From assembly GCA_016744415.1 (NCBI GenBank), contig JADGEL010000003.1:479499-543498 (forward strand): DNA of 64,000 bases, written 5' to 3'. How positions within the stretch are numbered: position 1 is the stretch's first letter; each line of letters starts with the position of its first letter. The notes under the pieces are model-generated. The model had not been told where the DNA came from, did not search any database, and was given only the letters and a program-made list of their open reading frames with translations. The stretch comes from Flavobacteriaceae bacterium. GTDB taxonomy: Bacteria; Bacteroidota; Bacteroidia; Flavobacteriales; Flavobacteriaceae. The position numbers and the translations under genes are program-made. This document shows, one piece after another, positions 1 to 9,521 of this stretch.

Positions 1-895
1 ATAATATTTTCTTGATATCTTCTGGAATCACAAAATCACGGCCATTAATTGCTGCAAACGCTTTTGAAGCATTTAAAACAGCAATACTTGCTCTTGGAGA
101 TGCGCCCAAAAACAAATGCGGGTGACTACGCGTCTTAAAAATAATTTCAGCGATATAATTCACAATTTTAGCATCTACTATTACCTCTTGCACTTTACTC
201 TTATAAATTAATAAATCTTCTTCAGTCAATACTGGCTCTATTAAAGTTTGAGGTAACACTCCTTTTCTATCATGATGTGTTTGTATAATTAAAACCTCTT
301 CTTCTAAAGTTGGATATCCCACATCTATCTTAAACAAAAAACGGTCTAATTGGGCTTCTGGTAATGCATAAGTCCCTTCCTGCTCTATTGGGTTTTGAGT
401 CCCTAACACCATAAACGGCGCGTCCATTTTATAGGTAGTTCCATCAATAGTTACTTGGCGCTCTTCCATCACTTCAAATAACGCTGCTTGGGTTTTTGCT
501 GGGGCTCTATTTATTTCGTCAATCAAAACTAAGTTCGAGAAAATGGGCCCTGATTTAAATTCAAATTCTGAAGTTTTCATATTTAATATTGATGTTCCTA
601 AAATATCACTTGGCATTAAATCTGGTGTGAATTGGATTCTGCTAAAACCTGTTTTTACCGTTTTTGACAACAATTTAGCGGTAATTGTTTTGGCAACTCC
701 AGGTACACCTTCTATCAACACATGCCCATCAGATAGCAATGCTACCAATAGTAAATCCATGAAATTTTCTTGCCCAATTATTATTTTCGACAACTCAGAT
801 TTTATTTGATTTACAGCTTCTTTCAACTTACTTAAATCTATCCTGTTTTCAAAGTTTAGATTCTCATCTTGATTTGTGTTTTCTTGATTTTTCAT
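1..895 (-). CDS. MoxR-family AAA+ ATPase (3' end outside window)
   Basis: MoxR-type AAA+ ATPase, a family thought to act as chaperones that mature or activate partner proteins, often von Willebrand factor A proteins encoded beside them. The visible 298 residues contain the Walker A motif GVPGVAKT, Walker B LVLIDEINRAPAKTQ and the sensor region VLGTQNPIEQEG, all typical of the family. The start at 895 lies 8 bases after the stop of the DUF4350 gene, so it is the fifth gene of a minus-strand run SpoIIM, membrane protein, DUF4129, DUF4350, MoxR. The C-terminal lid domain runs off the window. A DUF58 protein usually follows in such clusters but cannot be seen here. Confidence 0.93.
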   Translation of the reverse strand, partial: MKNQENTNQDENLNFENRIDLSKLKEAVNQIKSELSKIIIGQENFMDLLLVALLSDGHVLIEGVPGVAKTITAKLLSKTVKTGFSRIQFTPDLMPSDILGTSILNMKTSEFEFKSGPIFSNLVLIDEINRAPAKTQAALFEVMEERQVTIDGTTYKMDAPFMVLGTQNPIEQEGTYALPEAQLDRFLFKIDVGYPTLEEEVLIIQTHHDRKGVLPQTLIEPVLTEEDLLIYKSKVQEVIVDAKIVNYIAEIIFKTRSHPHLFLGASPRASIAVLNASKAFAAINGRDFVIPEDIKKIL

Positions 896-903
896 ATTCT
901 TCT

Positions 904-2097
904 TTATTTTATCGAGGTTTTAAATTCCTCAATCAAAGCATTTAATTTTAATAATTCTTCCTTTGTGATAGTGTTTTTTATATGAACTTGATCACAATAA
1001 TCAAACAATAATTTTATTTCTTTTTCTGACTTTCCACTTCTCGATGCAACGAATTTATAAAAAGTAACATCAATTTTATACGTTGGGATTCTCAATTTTA
1101 AACGAATAAAATCTAACAAATAATCAATGCGATGTTCAGCAATATTTTTATGCTCTGATTTTTCGTAATACATATTTGCAATGGTTCTAGAAAATGCTAA
1201 GGTTTGATTTTTTAAAGGAGTAACAATCGGTATAAAACGCTGCTTACGTTTCCCTTCAAAAATTACAAATAATAACACTCCAATTAATACTGTGTAATAT
1301 GCCCATTTTAAATTTGGTGAGCTCAATAAATAATGTAATGGCGATGAAATACCTGATTTTCCTGATTTATAATATTCATCCCAATAAATAATTCCATCAT
1401 TTTTTAAATACGATAATACATTTGTTGCATGCTGACTATTTACATTTAAAATTCCATAATTAGTAAAAGCTTCAGGAAATGTATGTAAGTAAAAATTTCC
1501 TTTTCCATACTGATACTTGATAAAGTTAACTCCTTCTTCAGTACGCTCATCATCTCCATCAAAATACCCTGTGATTCCTAGAACTGTTGTTTTTAAAGTA
1601 TCAATTTCTGTAAAAACTTGATTGCTAAATTTTCTATCATATGAATATTCAATTGCAGGAAAATTCTTATTTACCAACTTAAAAAAAGGCTTCTCTTTTA
1701 AATTTGAAGTTACCAATTCTTCGGTTTTAATATTTAAGGTGTCTAACAAATAACGATGACAAGAAACAAAAACATCATTGCCTTTTTCAACAAAACTTAA
1801 CACCCTATTTATCTCTGCTTTATCAAAAGACACTTTATTATTTATAAAAATATAGGTGCCAACTTTGGTGGTGTCTTCTAAAAAAACAAAAGGTGGGATT
1901 TTAACATCTACAACTTTCGCATCAGGAAAAATGGCGTCTAATTCTGTACGTAATACAAAAGTGCCAAACGGAATTTTATCCTTTTTCGCATAACTCGGAA
2001 ACCAATTAATTGGTGTCGGCTTACTATATTCATAGAAAACAATCGCCAAAATTAAACTGACGAAAATGACCAAATATGTTTTTGTCTTTTTATCCAA
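904..2097 (-). CDS. DUF4350 domain-containing membrane protein
   Basis: 397 residues. A transmembrane helix near residues 7-24 is followed by a soluble, GATase-like DUF4350 region (roughly 35-245), a second helix near 268-285 (WAYYTVLIGVLLFVIFEG) and a charged cytoplasmic tail of about 110 residues. No enzymatic role is established for the family. DUF4350 genes typically lie beside MoxR and DUF4129 genes, as here: the start is one base beyond the stop of the DUF4129 gene and the stop is 8 bases before moxR, indicating one transcript. I infer it is a membrane partner of the MoxR ATPase. Confidence 0.85.
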   Translation of the reverse strand: MDKKTKTYLVIFVSLILAIVFYEYSKPTPINWFPSYAKKDKIPFGTFVLRTELDAIFPDAKVVDVKIPPFVFLEDTTKVGTYIFINNKVSFDKAEINRVLSFVEKGNDVFVSCHRYLLDTLNIKTEELVTSNLKEKPFFKLVNKNFPAIEYSYDRKFSNQVFTEIDTLKTTVLGITGYFDGDDERTEEGVNFIKYQYGKGNFYLHTFPEAFTNYGILNVNSQHATNVLSYLKNDGIIYWDEYYKSGKSGISSPLHYLLSSPNLKWAYYTVLIGVLLFVIFEGKRKQRFIPIVTPLKNQTLAFSRTIANMYYEKSEHKNIAEHRIDYLLDFIRLKLRIPTYKIDVTFYKFVASRSGKSEKEIKLLFDYCDQVHIKNTITKEELLKLNALIEEFKTSIK

Positions 2098-2098
2098 T

Positions 2099-2830
2099 TT
2101 ATATCAATTCAGCAGTTAGCTTATTAAAATTCGATTCAATTTTCACAAACTCAATTTCATTAATTTCAAAATTACCATACCATACAAAATCATACAATCG
2201 GGTTAAATCGCTAAACTTTAAAGTGATGCTTTTCACGTTTATTTCTTTAATATAATCTTCATTGGTTTTTTGTTGCTCGTAAACAATCAATTCATTCTCT
2301 TGCAGTTTTTGTAACACCAATAAATAATAATACCTCACCGCCAATCGATAGTTTTGTTGAGCTACAGCTTTAGCAATCAATTCATAAATATTTTTATTAG
2401 AGATGATTTCTTCATCCTCAGTAATAAATACTTTTGCCTTTTCTGAATTACCAGAAATAATGCTATTGGTCTTCACTTTTAAGAAATATTTAATCGTCAA
2501 AATCAATACGACCAAAAGCACTAAGTATGGGATTATCCTTAGCAAAACAAGTAAAATTCCTGCCGCTGATTCTACTCCAAAAAACCACGAAAGTATTTTT
2601 CTCAGTATGCGTTTTATCCAACTCCAGATTGTACCAAAAAAGCCTTCTTCTTGATTTACAACTGTATAGTCAAAATCTTCATCTGCTTTATATTCTGCTA
2701 ACTTATCTTTATCAAACTTTTTTATTTCAACACTACTATCCCTGTCAAAAGCAACCACAAGAGAGTCTTGCTGCGCTTGCACTGTAGTTGATAAAAGAAA
2801 AAATAATATGTAAAAACAAAGGCGGCTCAT
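2099..2830 (-). CDS. DUF4129 domain-containing membrane protein
   Basis: 243 residues. An N-terminal signal peptide (about residues 1-19, ending VQAQ) precedes an acidic periplasmic segment, a long hydrophobic stretch at about 90-117, and a C-terminal cytoplasmic domain (about 145-243) with the DUF4129 pattern RLAVRYYYLLVLQKLQEN and DFVWYGNFEI. The family function is unknown, but it is a standard member of MoxR clusters. It starts 3 bases after the stop of the preceding membrane protein and is followed with one base between by the DUF4350 gene, so the three are probably translated from one mRNA. Confidence 0.85.
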   Translation of the reverse strand: MSRLCFYILFFLLSTTVQAQQDSLVVAFDRDSSVEIKKFDKDKLAEYKADEDFDYTVVNQEEGFFGTIWSWIKRILRKILSWFFGVESAAGILLVLLRIIPYLVLLVVLILTIKYFLKVKTNSIISGNSEKAKVFITEDEEIISNKNIYELIAKAVAQQNYRLAVRYYYLLVLQKLQENELIVYEQQKTNEDYIKEINVKSITLKFSDLTRLYDFVWYGNFEINEIEFVKIESNFNKLTAELI

Positions 2831-2833
2831 TCT

Positions 2834-3712
2834 TTACAAAGTACCTAGGCTATCAATCTGCTCAATGGTACCTGTTAAGTTTTTTTGTTCATTTAAATCA
2901 AAATAAATAAATACAGTTGTGATTAAAGTGATTGATGATAATAAAAATTGGCCTATATAAGATAAGACCATCAAACCTAAATAAATTGGGTCAGAAAACA
3001 AACCAAGCATAGCTGTTGGGTCATCTTGACCAATGTTTGTCATCACAGACCCCATTTGATAAATCATTGATGGTACTGAGAAAACCATCCCTAAAATACC
3101 AACTAATATACCAACAACAATCATAACTCCAAAAGTTTCCCACCAATGGTCTTTTATTAAAGTGAAGCTATGACTTATTGCATCACCTACACTTTTACCT
3201 TCAAATACTAAAATTGAAGTTCCTAAACTCAAAACAACACCTAAATATATCCCTGGCAAAAAACAAAGCATTGCGCCTATCATAACAATTAACATCATTA
3301 AAACTCCGAAACCAAAGAATTTCCAAAAGTTTTGATATACATTCTGTTTTATTTCATCAATATTAACAACCCCATTATTTTGGATATAACTTTTGATATA
3401 ATACAATGAAGACATCTGAAGTAACACATAAAATACTATTCCTGCAAAAATAGCTACTGCCACAGCCAAAATCATTTCTAAACCATCAGTTGCTGAAAAA
3501 TCATTACCAGTCGAAACTCCTTCTACCATGCCGCCTATTGACATCATATAATAGCCTAATGCTATAATCAACACCACCAGTGCTGGACCTGATATTTTAA
3601 TGATTGTTCCAAAATAACCTTTCCAGTTTTGTCTAATAAATTGAAATGCATCTGTAATAATTGCACCTAAATCTCTGTGCTTTTTAAAATTGATTTGATT
3701 TACTGTTTCCAT
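2834..3712 (-). CDS. Polytopic membrane protein of the MoxR/SpoIIM cluster
   Basis: 292 residues with about six predicted transmembrane segments. A short cytoplasmic N-terminus (RDLGAIITDAFQFIRQNW) is followed by hydrophobic blocks near residues 36-60, 86-110, 135-180, 195-220 and 245-275. The pattern resembles the glycerophosphodiester phosphodiesterase membrane-domain family (membrane part only, no catalytic domain), but I see no active-site motif and do not assign a reaction. It sits between SpoIIM (40 bases upstream) and DUF4129 (3 bases downstream) on the same strand. I infer a structural or transport-like role in the same envelope module. Confidence 0.75.
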   Translation of the reverse strand: METVNQINFKKHRDLGAIITDAFQFIRQNWKGYFGTIIKISGPALVVLIIALGYYMMSIGGMVEGVSTGNDFSATDGLEMILAVAVAIFAGIVFYVLLQMSSLYYIKSYIQNNGVVNIDEIKQNVYQNFWKFFGFGVLMMLIVMIGAMLCFLPGIYLGVVLSLGTSILVFEGKSVGDAISHSFTLIKDHWWETFGVMIVVGILVGILGMVFSVPSMIYQMGSVMTNIGQDDPTAMLGLFSDPIYLGLMVLSYIGQFLLSSITLITTVFIYFDLNEQKNLTGTIEQIDSLGTL

Positions 3713-3751
3713 AAATTTCTAGTTGATTATTAATTTTTAAGCTATTTTTAT

Positions 3752-4711
3752 TTATTTCTTTTGCCTTTCAATTACTACCCTAGGGTAAATAACATAATAA
3801 TATATAATTATACTTAATGAGAGTACTATGATTAGTATTGCCAACCAATCTGGCATATCGGTATGACGCGTTACAAAGCCCTCTAAAAAACCTGCAACAA
3901 TAAAAAATGGGATTGTACTTACCATAATCTTCAGTCCATCTTTTATACTTCTCTTAAACGATTCTAATCTAGTATATGTGCCAGGAAACAGGATGCCGTT
4001 TCCTAAAACAATTCCTGCACATCCTGCAATTACAATTACTGATATTTCTATTGTGCCATGAATCCAAATAGTCCTTGATGATTCCCATAACATTCCGTTG
4101 TCATAGAAAAAATATAAAAACGAGCCTAACATTACTCCGTTACGCATCATTATAAAAATAGTACCTACAGAAAGTAAGATGCCCATTAAAAATGCATACA
4201 TCGCCACTTTAATATTGTTAATGGTAATACTGATAAACATATTTAACTCATTTGCTTGCTTATACACCGCCATCGGATCTCTATTTTCAATATTTTCTAA
4301 TGTCATATTTACATACCCATCACCTAAAATTAAACGAACAAAATCTGAATCAACAGATGCTGAATATGCCCCAACAATTGCAAAAAACACAAATACAATA
4401 AATGAAATTGCCAATTGTTTTTGGTGATGATAAAAAGCTAACGGAAACTCTGTTTTAAAAAATAAAACAATTCTATTATTTCCTTCTTTTTTTGTTTTAT
4501 AAATTTTTTGATGCGCATTAGACGCAATAGAATTTAAATAAACTGCGGTATTGCTATTTGGATAAAAAGTTTTAGCATAACTCAAATCATCTGTAATTTC
4601 GATATACAAATCAGAAAGTCTATCCGGAGAAATTTCTTTAGATTTTGCAAGCACGTCCTCAAACAATTGCCATCGTTCTTTATTCTTTTTCACAAAGGAT
4701 GCTTCGCGCAT
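3752..4711 (-). CDS. Stage II sporulation protein M (SpoIIM/DUF95) family membrane protein
   Basis: 319 residues. A soluble N-terminal half (about 1-100) is followed by five or so transmembrane segments, with the SpoIIM-type sequence IWIHGTIEISVIVIAGCAG near residues 215-233. In Bacillus SpoIIM works in engulfment with peptidoglycan hydrolases, but this lineage does not sporulate, and in non-sporulating bacteria the family occurs beside RDD and MoxR genes, as here. It is first in the minus-strand run and divergent from the RDD gene. The N-terminal sequence MREASFVKKNKERWQ fits family starts. The exact function is unknown. Confidence 0.88.
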   Translation of the reverse strand: MREASFVKKNKERWQLFEDVLAKSKEISPDRLSDLYIEITDDLSYAKTFYPNSNTAVYLNSIASNAHQKIYKTKKEGNNRIVLFFKTEFPLAFYHHQKQLAISFIVFVFFAIVGAYSASVDSDFVRLILGDGYVNMTLENIENRDPMAVYKQANELNMFISITINNIKVAMYAFLMGILLSVGTIFIMMRNGVMLGSFLYFFYDNGMLWESSRTIWIHGTIEISVIVIAGCAGIVLGNGILFPGTYTRLESFKRSIKDGLKIMVSTIPFFIVAGFLEGFVTRHTDMPDWLAILIIVLSLSIIIYYYVIYPRVVIERQKK

Positions 4712-4782
4712 ATATTTTTCTGAAGTCTAGTTAGTTAATAAAAATGATATTTTTATTAATTGAAAAACAATCAAAAAAAGAT

Positions 4783-4813
4783 TTTGTTATTCAATTATTA
4801 AATATGATTTTTA
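4783..4813 (+). promoter_or_regulatory. Putative promoter of the RDD gene
   Basis: TTTG at 4783-4786 is followed after 19 bases by GATTTTTA at 4806-4813, close to the Bacteroidota -33/-7 pattern (TTG, about 19, TAnnTTTG). It lies downstream of the first possible ATG at 4744 and just before the ATG at 4837, which favours the later start. Confidence 0.5.
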
Positions 4814-4836
4814 CTGTTCCTCAAATAAACGCAAAA

Positions 4837-5553
4837 ATGGATAATTTTCAAATAGAAACAGCACAAAATGTTGGCATCAACCAAAATGTTGCACATCTTA
4901 CCACACGCATAGGTTCTTATCTAATTGATGGTTTATTTATTGCGGCATACTATATTGCTATTTTACTTATTCTTGGTTCCATTGATGTAAACCCATTTGA
5001 AAATATAGCTTTAGGAGCATTACTAGGTTTACCTATCTTTTTTTATAGCTTGACTTTTGAAATTTTGTGGAACGGACAAACTCCTGGTAAACGTATCAAT
5101 AAAATTAGGGTCGTAAAAATTGACGGATCTAAACCAACCTTAGGAAGCTATTTATTGCGCTGGATTTTACGAATAATTGATATTAGCATTACATCTGGAT
5201 CAGTGGCAATCTTAACCATTTTACTCAACGGAAAAGGACAACGTTTAGGTGATTTAGCTGCAAGCACTACAGTAATAAGTGAAAAAAAACGCGTGAGTAT
5301 TATAAATACTTTAGCTGTTGACATTCCTGCAGATTACAAACCAACGTATCCGCAGGTAACAACTTTATCAGACTCGGATATACAGACAATTAAAAACTTA
5401 TATCACAAAGCTAAAAGAGAAGGCAATCACAAAGTTATTTTAAAAATAAATATAAAACTAACCGAATTACTAGATACAAAACCAGAAGAACAACCTATTG
5501 ACTTTATTGCAACAATAATTAAAGATTATAATTATTACACACAAAATATGTAA
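4837..5553 (+). CDS. RDD family membrane protein
   Basis: 238 residues from the ATG at 4837. The reading frame is open from 4744, but the extra 31 residues are lysine- and phenylalanine-rich and not family-like, and a candidate promoter lies inside that extension. The RDD domain (about residues 18-150) shows the N-terminal ARG-ASP-like element TTRIGSYLIDGLFIAAYY, the conserved GQTPGKRINKIRVV loop and the closing GQRLGDLAASTTVI. An 80-residue charged cytoplasmic tail follows, with a helical segment DIQTIKNLYHKAKREGN. The molecular role of RDD proteins is mostly unknown. It is divergent from SpoIIM, a common pairing. Confidence 0.9.
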   Translation: MDNFQIETAQNVGINQNVAHLTTRIGSYLIDGLFIAAYYIAILLILGSIDVNPFENIALGALLGLPIFFYSLTFEILWNGQTPGKRINKIRVVKIDGSKPTLGSYLLRWILRIIDISITSGSVAILTILLNGKGQRLGDLAASTTVISEKKRVSIINTLAVDIPADYKPTYPQVTTLSDSDIQTIKNLYHKAKREGNHKVILKINIKLTELLDTKPEEQPIDFIATIIKDYNYYTQNM

Positions 5554-5572
5554 AGCAAAACTAAATGGAAAC

Positions 5573-5610
5573 AAAAAACCCGAAATTGAGAATTCAATTT
5601 CGGGTTTTTT
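5573..5610. terminator. Bidirectional intrinsic terminator (RDD / folE)
   Basis: An inverted repeat built on ACCCGAAATTGA and TCAATTTCGGGT is flanked by an A-run on the left and a T-run on the right. It lies between two convergent genes, so it can stop transcription from both sides. Confidence 0.85.
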
Positions 5611-5632
5611 AATATTTTAAGACTTAGTTTAA

Positions 5633-6322
5633 TTACTCAAATTTAGTCTCCATTTTGATATAATCTAAAAACTCTCTCTTAGTATCTTTGTTTTTAAACT
5701 TGCCACCAAACTCTGATGTTACGGTGCTACTGTCAATATCTTTTACACCTCTAGAATTTACACATAAATGTTTAGCATCAATCACACAAGCAACATCTTG
5801 GGTACCCAAGGCTTCTTGCAATGCCTGTACAACTTGCATTGTTAAACGCTCTTGTACCTGTGGTCTTTTTGCAAAATACTCTACAATACGATTCATTTTA
5901 GAAAGCCCTATTACATTCCCTTTAGAGATATATGCAATATGTGCTCTACCAACAATTGGTAACAGGTGATGCTCGCAAGTAGAATAAACAACAATGTTTT
6001 TTTCTACCAACATTTCACCATACTTGTAATTGTTATCAAAAGTTGATAAATGTGGTTTATTCTCAGGATTCAATCCCGAAAACAATTCATTTACAAAAGA
6101 TTTTGCAACACGTTTTGGTGTACCTTGAAGGCTATCATCCGTCAAATCCATACCCAATGTATCTAAGATTTCATATACATTTTTTTGAATACGCTCAATC
6201 TTTTCAGCATCGGTCAAATCAAAAGCATCTGCACGCAAAGGTGTTTTTGCTGATGACCCCACGTGGTCTTCTCCTAAATCTTCAATATTTTTATTCCTCA
6301 TTCCGTTTTTAACTTCAAACAT
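5633..6322 (-). CDS. folE: GTP cyclohydrolase I
   Basis: GTP cyclohydrolase I converts GTP to 7,8-dihydroneopterin triphosphate, the first step of folate synthesis and also of queuosine precursors. 229 residues. The zinc ligands are visible as STCEHHLLP and HLCVNSRG, and the signature GLSKMNRIVEYFAKRPQVQE is complete. The N-terminus is about 20 residues longer than many bacterial forms; an alternative start is the second Met at 6301. It lies downstream of hisS on the same strand, but a TAAATTTG element at 6342-6349 suggests its own promoter within the hisS tail. Confidence 0.97.
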   Translation of the reverse strand: MFEVKNGMRNKNIEDLGEDHVGSSAKTPLRADAFDLTDAEKIERIQKNVYEILDTLGMDLTDDSLQGTPKRVAKSFVNELFSGLNPENKPHLSTFDNNYKYGEMLVEKNIVVYSTCEHHLLPIVGRAHIAYISKGNVIGLSKMNRIVEYFAKRPQVQERLTMQVVQALQEALGTQDVACVIDAKHLCVNSRGVKDIDSSTVTSEFGGKFKNKDTKREFLDYIKMETKFE

Positions 6323-6341
6323 AACTCTTGTTTATGGTCGG

Positions 6342-6374
6342 CAAATTTACAAATTAATTCAGTGTTTTTATCAA
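6342..6374 (-). promoter_or_regulatory. Putative folE promoter
   Basis: Read on the minus strand: TTG at 6374-6372, 22 bases, then TAAATTTG at 6349-6342, a full match to TAnnTTTG. It overlaps the last codons of hisS and would give a leader of about 15 bases for folE. Confidence 0.5.
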
Positions 6375-7718
6375 TTCACTTAAACTACATTCACTTTGAT
6401 TGCTTGTATTCATATTTTTTAATGTAAACACCTCTCCTTCAACCTTTGCAACAACAAATTCAATAGCTCTATTACTCACATATTTCCACTGTTTCTTTTG
6501 TTGTTTGTTACTTAAAGCAACGTCCGGAAATATTTCGCATTTAATATTCTCTTTTCTTAATCTATTAATTGCTTTTAAGGATGATAATTGTTGCTGCTCA
6601 TCAAAATTTAAAAACAATACTTTTGGTTTTGGCAATTCAACAGACTCAAATAAATTCAACTCTTCTAGCACTAAATAAATACGATCTAGTCCAAATGATA
6701 TACCTACACCACTCACATCTTTCAATCCAAAGATTCCGGTTAAATCGTCATAACGACCTCCTCCTCCTAAGGATCCTATCTTTACTTCTTTCGGAGCCGA
6801 CACTTCAAAAATAGCACCTGTATAATAATTAAGTCCTCTAGCCAACGTCACATCAATTTCTAAACTAGCTGATTGCAATCCTAAAGCTTCAATTGAATCA
6901 ATTACAAATTGTAATTCTTTAACTCCACTCAAACCTTCGTCGGAAGTTTGTAACATCCCTTTCAATTGATTTAATTTTTCTGAATTAGACCCCGAAAAAT
7001 TAAACAAAGGCTGCACTTTATCAATTGCATCTTGAGTAATTCCTTTTGACAACATTTCATTAATTACGCCATCAACTCCAATCTTATCCAACTTATCCAA
7101 CGCTACGGTAAAGTCTATTAATTTATCAGCGGCACCAATTACCTCAGCAATTCCTGACAGTATTTTTCTGTTGTTCATTTTGATACAAACCCCAGATAAT
7201 TTTAACTTAGTAAATACATCATCATACAATTGGACAAAGGCTACTTCTTGCACTAAACTTTTGCTACCAACTACATCAGCATCACATTGGTAAAACTCTC
7301 TAAATCTTCCTTTTTGTGGTCTATCCGCTCTCCAAACTGGTTGAATCTGATAACGCTTAAAAGGGAAAGAAATATCGTTTTGGTGTTGCACCACATAACG
7401 TGCAAACGGAACCGTTAAATCATAACGTAAGGCTTTTTCGGAAATCTGACTTGTTACTTTTAAACTGTTCTTGTCATTCAATAATTGTACATCTGCTTTC
7501 TTTAAATAATCTCCAGAATTTAATATTTTAAAAATCAAACGGTCACCTTCTTCACCGTATTTCCCCATCAAAGTAGATGAGTTTTCAAAACTTGGAGTTT
7601 CGATTGGTTGAAATCCGAAATTTTCAAAAGATGATTTTATGACGCTAAAAATGTAGTTGCGTTGTGCAACTTGCATTGGAGAAAAATCTCTAGTTCCTTT
7701 TGGAATACTTGGTTTCAT
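6354..7718 (-). CDS. hisS: Histidyl-tRNA synthetase
   Basis: Histidine-tRNA ligase, a class II synthetase charging tRNA-His in the cytoplasm. 454 residues, within the family range. Class II motif 1 is seen around ENSSTLMGKYGEEGD. Motif 2 is around QPVWRADRPQKGRFREFYQ, the histidine-specific sequence is GLNYYTGAIFEV, and motif 3 is GVGISFGLDRIYLVL. A C-terminal anticodon-binding domain starts near residue 362 (KPKVLFLNFDEQQQL). The start MKPSIPKGTRDFSP is the canonical N-terminus. It precedes folE by 31 bases and follows kdsB after about 105 bases. Confidence 0.98.
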   Translation of the reverse strand: MKPSIPKGTRDFSPMQVAQRNYIFSVIKSSFENFGFQPIETPSFENSSTLMGKYGEEGDRLIFKILNSGDYLKKADVQLLNDKNSLKVTSQISEKALRYDLTVPFARYVVQHQNDISFPFKRYQIQPVWRADRPQKGRFREFYQCDADVVGSKSLVQEVAFVQLYDDVFTKLKLSGVCIKMNNRKILSGIAEVIGAADKLIDFTVALDKLDKIGVDGVINEMLSKGITQDAIDKVQPLFNFSGSNSEKLNQLKGMLQTSDEGLSGVKELQFVIDSIEALGLQSASLEIDVTLARGLNYYTGAIFEVSAPKEVKIGSLGGGGRYDDLTGIFGLKDVSGVGISFGLDRIYLVLEELNLFESVELPKPKVLFLNFDEQQQLSSLKAINRLRKENIKCEIFPDVALSNKQQKKQWKYVSNRAIEFVVAKVEGEVFTLKNMNTSNQSECSLSELIKTLN

Positions 7719-7823
7719 ATTTTTTATGTGATGTAAACAGCAATGAATTTAATTGCAAATATCCGAAAAATTAAATTGGATTTAATACTGTACTCTTGGA
7801 ATTTATTTTTGAAATTTGACGTT

Positions 7824-8552
7824 TTATTTACGAAGTAAATCTCTTGCTTTTTCTAAATCTTCTATGGTATCAATCCCTATAGGCTGCTGTGTTGTTTTTA
7901 CCATTTTTATTTTCATTCCGTTGGCAATAAATCGTAACTGTTCTAGCTTTTCTGTTTGTTCTAAATTGTTTATTGGCAATTGAGTTCCTTTTAATAAGGC
8001 TTCTTTTCTAAAGGCGTAAATTCCGATATGTTTAAAATAGTCAACCGATTGATTATCTCTTGAAAATGGAATCACAGACCTACTAAAATACAATGCACAT
8101 TCATTTACATCCGTCACTACTTTTACATTGTTTGGATTGTTAATTTCGTTTTCATCGTCTAACTTAAACATCAAAGAAGCAATGTCAATTTTAGTATCAA
8201 CGTCATCAACAAAAACAGCTAATAAATCGCGTAAAGAAATATCATCAGTAAATGGTTCATCACCTTGAACATTAACCACAATATCGGCATCAATATTTTT
8301 AATAGCTTCTGCAATTCTATCTGATCCAGATTGATGTTCTTCTATACTCATAATTGCTTTGCCTCCATTAGAAACAATCTCATCAAAAATCAATTCACTA
8401 TCGGTAACTACATACACCTCGTCAAAAAGATTTGTTTTTTTTGCTGCTTCAAAGGTTCTGACAATTACAGATTTTCCGCCTAAATCTTGTAGTAATTTTC
8501 TAGGAAAACGTGCTGCTTCTAATCTTGCAGGAATCATGGCAATTACTTTCAT
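7824..8552 (-). CDS. kdsB: 3-deoxy-manno-octulosonate cytidylyltransferase
   Basis: CMP-Kdo synthetase activates Kdo with CTP for attachment to lipid A, an essential inner-core LPS step. 242 residues from the Met at 8552. The nucleotidyltransferase start [20 protein letters not shown], the VNVQGDEPF metal-site motif and the terminal [17 protein letters not shown] are all family features. An upstream in-frame ATG at 8570 would add six residues and overlap the BrkB gene by 14 bases; the later start leaves a 4-base gap. The gene is co-directional with BrkB, suggesting shared transcription. Confidence 0.95.
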   Translation of the reverse strand: MKVIAMIPARLEAARFPRKLLQDLGGKSVIVRTFEAAKKTNLFDEVYVVTDSELIFDEIVSNGGKAIMSIEEHQSGSDRIAEAIKNIDADIVVNVQGDEPFTDDISLRDLLAVFVDDVDTKIDIASLMFKLDDENEINNPNNVKVVTDVNECALYFSRSVIPFSRDNQSVDYFKHIGIYAFRKEALLKGTQLPINNLEQTEKLEQLRFIANGMKIKMVKTTQQPIGIDTIEDLEKARDLLRK

Positions 8553-8556
8553 CTGT

Positions 8557-9489
8557 TTATTTCTTTTCAATTTTATGTTTTAACCTTAGGCGGTTCATAG
8601 AGGCATTCAACTCAAACCCAAGTAATAGTATGATGGAATTTAACCAAATAAAAAGCATTAAGATTAATAGGGTTCCTATTGAGCCATATAGCTGGTTATA
8701 TTGAGCAAATTTTTCTACATAAATACCAAATAAATAGAACATTAATAAAGTAAGCAAGGTTGTTAAAATTGCTCCAGAAGTAAAGAAAGAACGTTTTCTT
8801 AAATCTTTAACTCCATAATTATACAATATAGAAACGCCTGTATAAATCATTGCTATTAAAAACATGACCCTTCCAATTTCTATCCAAAACACATCATCAC
8901 TTACCCAACCACTTGCTTTTAAATTTGCGATTCCTACTTGAAAATATATCATCATAGCAATGGTAAAAAGTAAAAGCAATGACAAAATAATAGACACACC
9001 CATAGCTATAAAAAATTGTTTGATAATACTTCGAGTTACCTTTACATGGTATGAATATTCGAAGCCTCCAAAAATGGCATTGACCCCATTAGTCATTAAA
9101 AAAATAGTTGTTACAAAACCAAAAGACAAAAGACCATTGTACCGGTTGTTAAAAATATCATTCACAACTCCATCAACAGAATCAGCTGTAGTTGGTGGCA
9201 GTGACTCTTTTAAAAAATCCATAAAATAATCTTGAAGTCCATCAATATTTAAAATTGGAATCAAGGTTAAAATAAAAAGTAAAAACGGAAATAACGCCAT
9301 AAAGAAACTAAATGCAATTGCCCCTGCTCGAGATGTCAATGCTCCATTTACAATTCCGATAATATACATTTCTAGCAAGTCATATAAAGACATTCCTTGT
9401 AGTCCAGGTATTTTGATTTTCATGGTAAATTTTACCAACAATCTCAATACTGGAATTTTAAGCAAGTTATTTTCTATTTTTTTTGTCAT
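8557..9489 (-). CDS. YihY/BrkB family inner-membrane protein
   Basis: 310 residues with about six hydrophobic segments and the family pattern [20 protein letters not shown] near residues 54-73. The proteins were once named ribonuclease BN or virulence factor BrkB. Those activities are not supported for this fold, and the role in the inner membrane is unknown. The C-terminal tail [14 protein letters not shown] is also conserved. It lies just upstream of kdsB (4 bases) and downstream of nadC (32 bases), forming a minus-strand group nadC, BrkB, kdsB. Confidence 0.9.
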   Translation of the reverse strand: MTKKIENNLLKIPVLRLLVKFTMKIKIPGLQGMSLYDLLEMYIIGIVNGALTSRAGAIAFSFFMALFPFLLFILTLIPILNIDGLQDYFMDFLKESLPPTTADSVDGVVNDIFNNRYNGLLSFGFVTTIFLMTNGVNAIFGGFEYSYHVKVTRSIIKQFFIAMGVSIILSLLLLFTIAMMIYFQVGIANLKASGWVSDDVFWIEIGRVMFLIAMIYTGVSILYNYGVKDLRKRSFFTSGAILTTLLTLLMFYLFGIYVEKFAQYNQLYGSIGTLLILMLFIWLNSIILLLGFELNASMNRLRLKHKIEKK

Positions 9490-9521
9490 CCTTTAAAGGT
9501 GCAAAGTGTCAAAGTCTCTCA

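Noticed and set aside
4744..4836. N-terminal extension of the RDD protein
   Set aside because: The extra residues are not family-like and a promoter-like sequence lies inside the extension.
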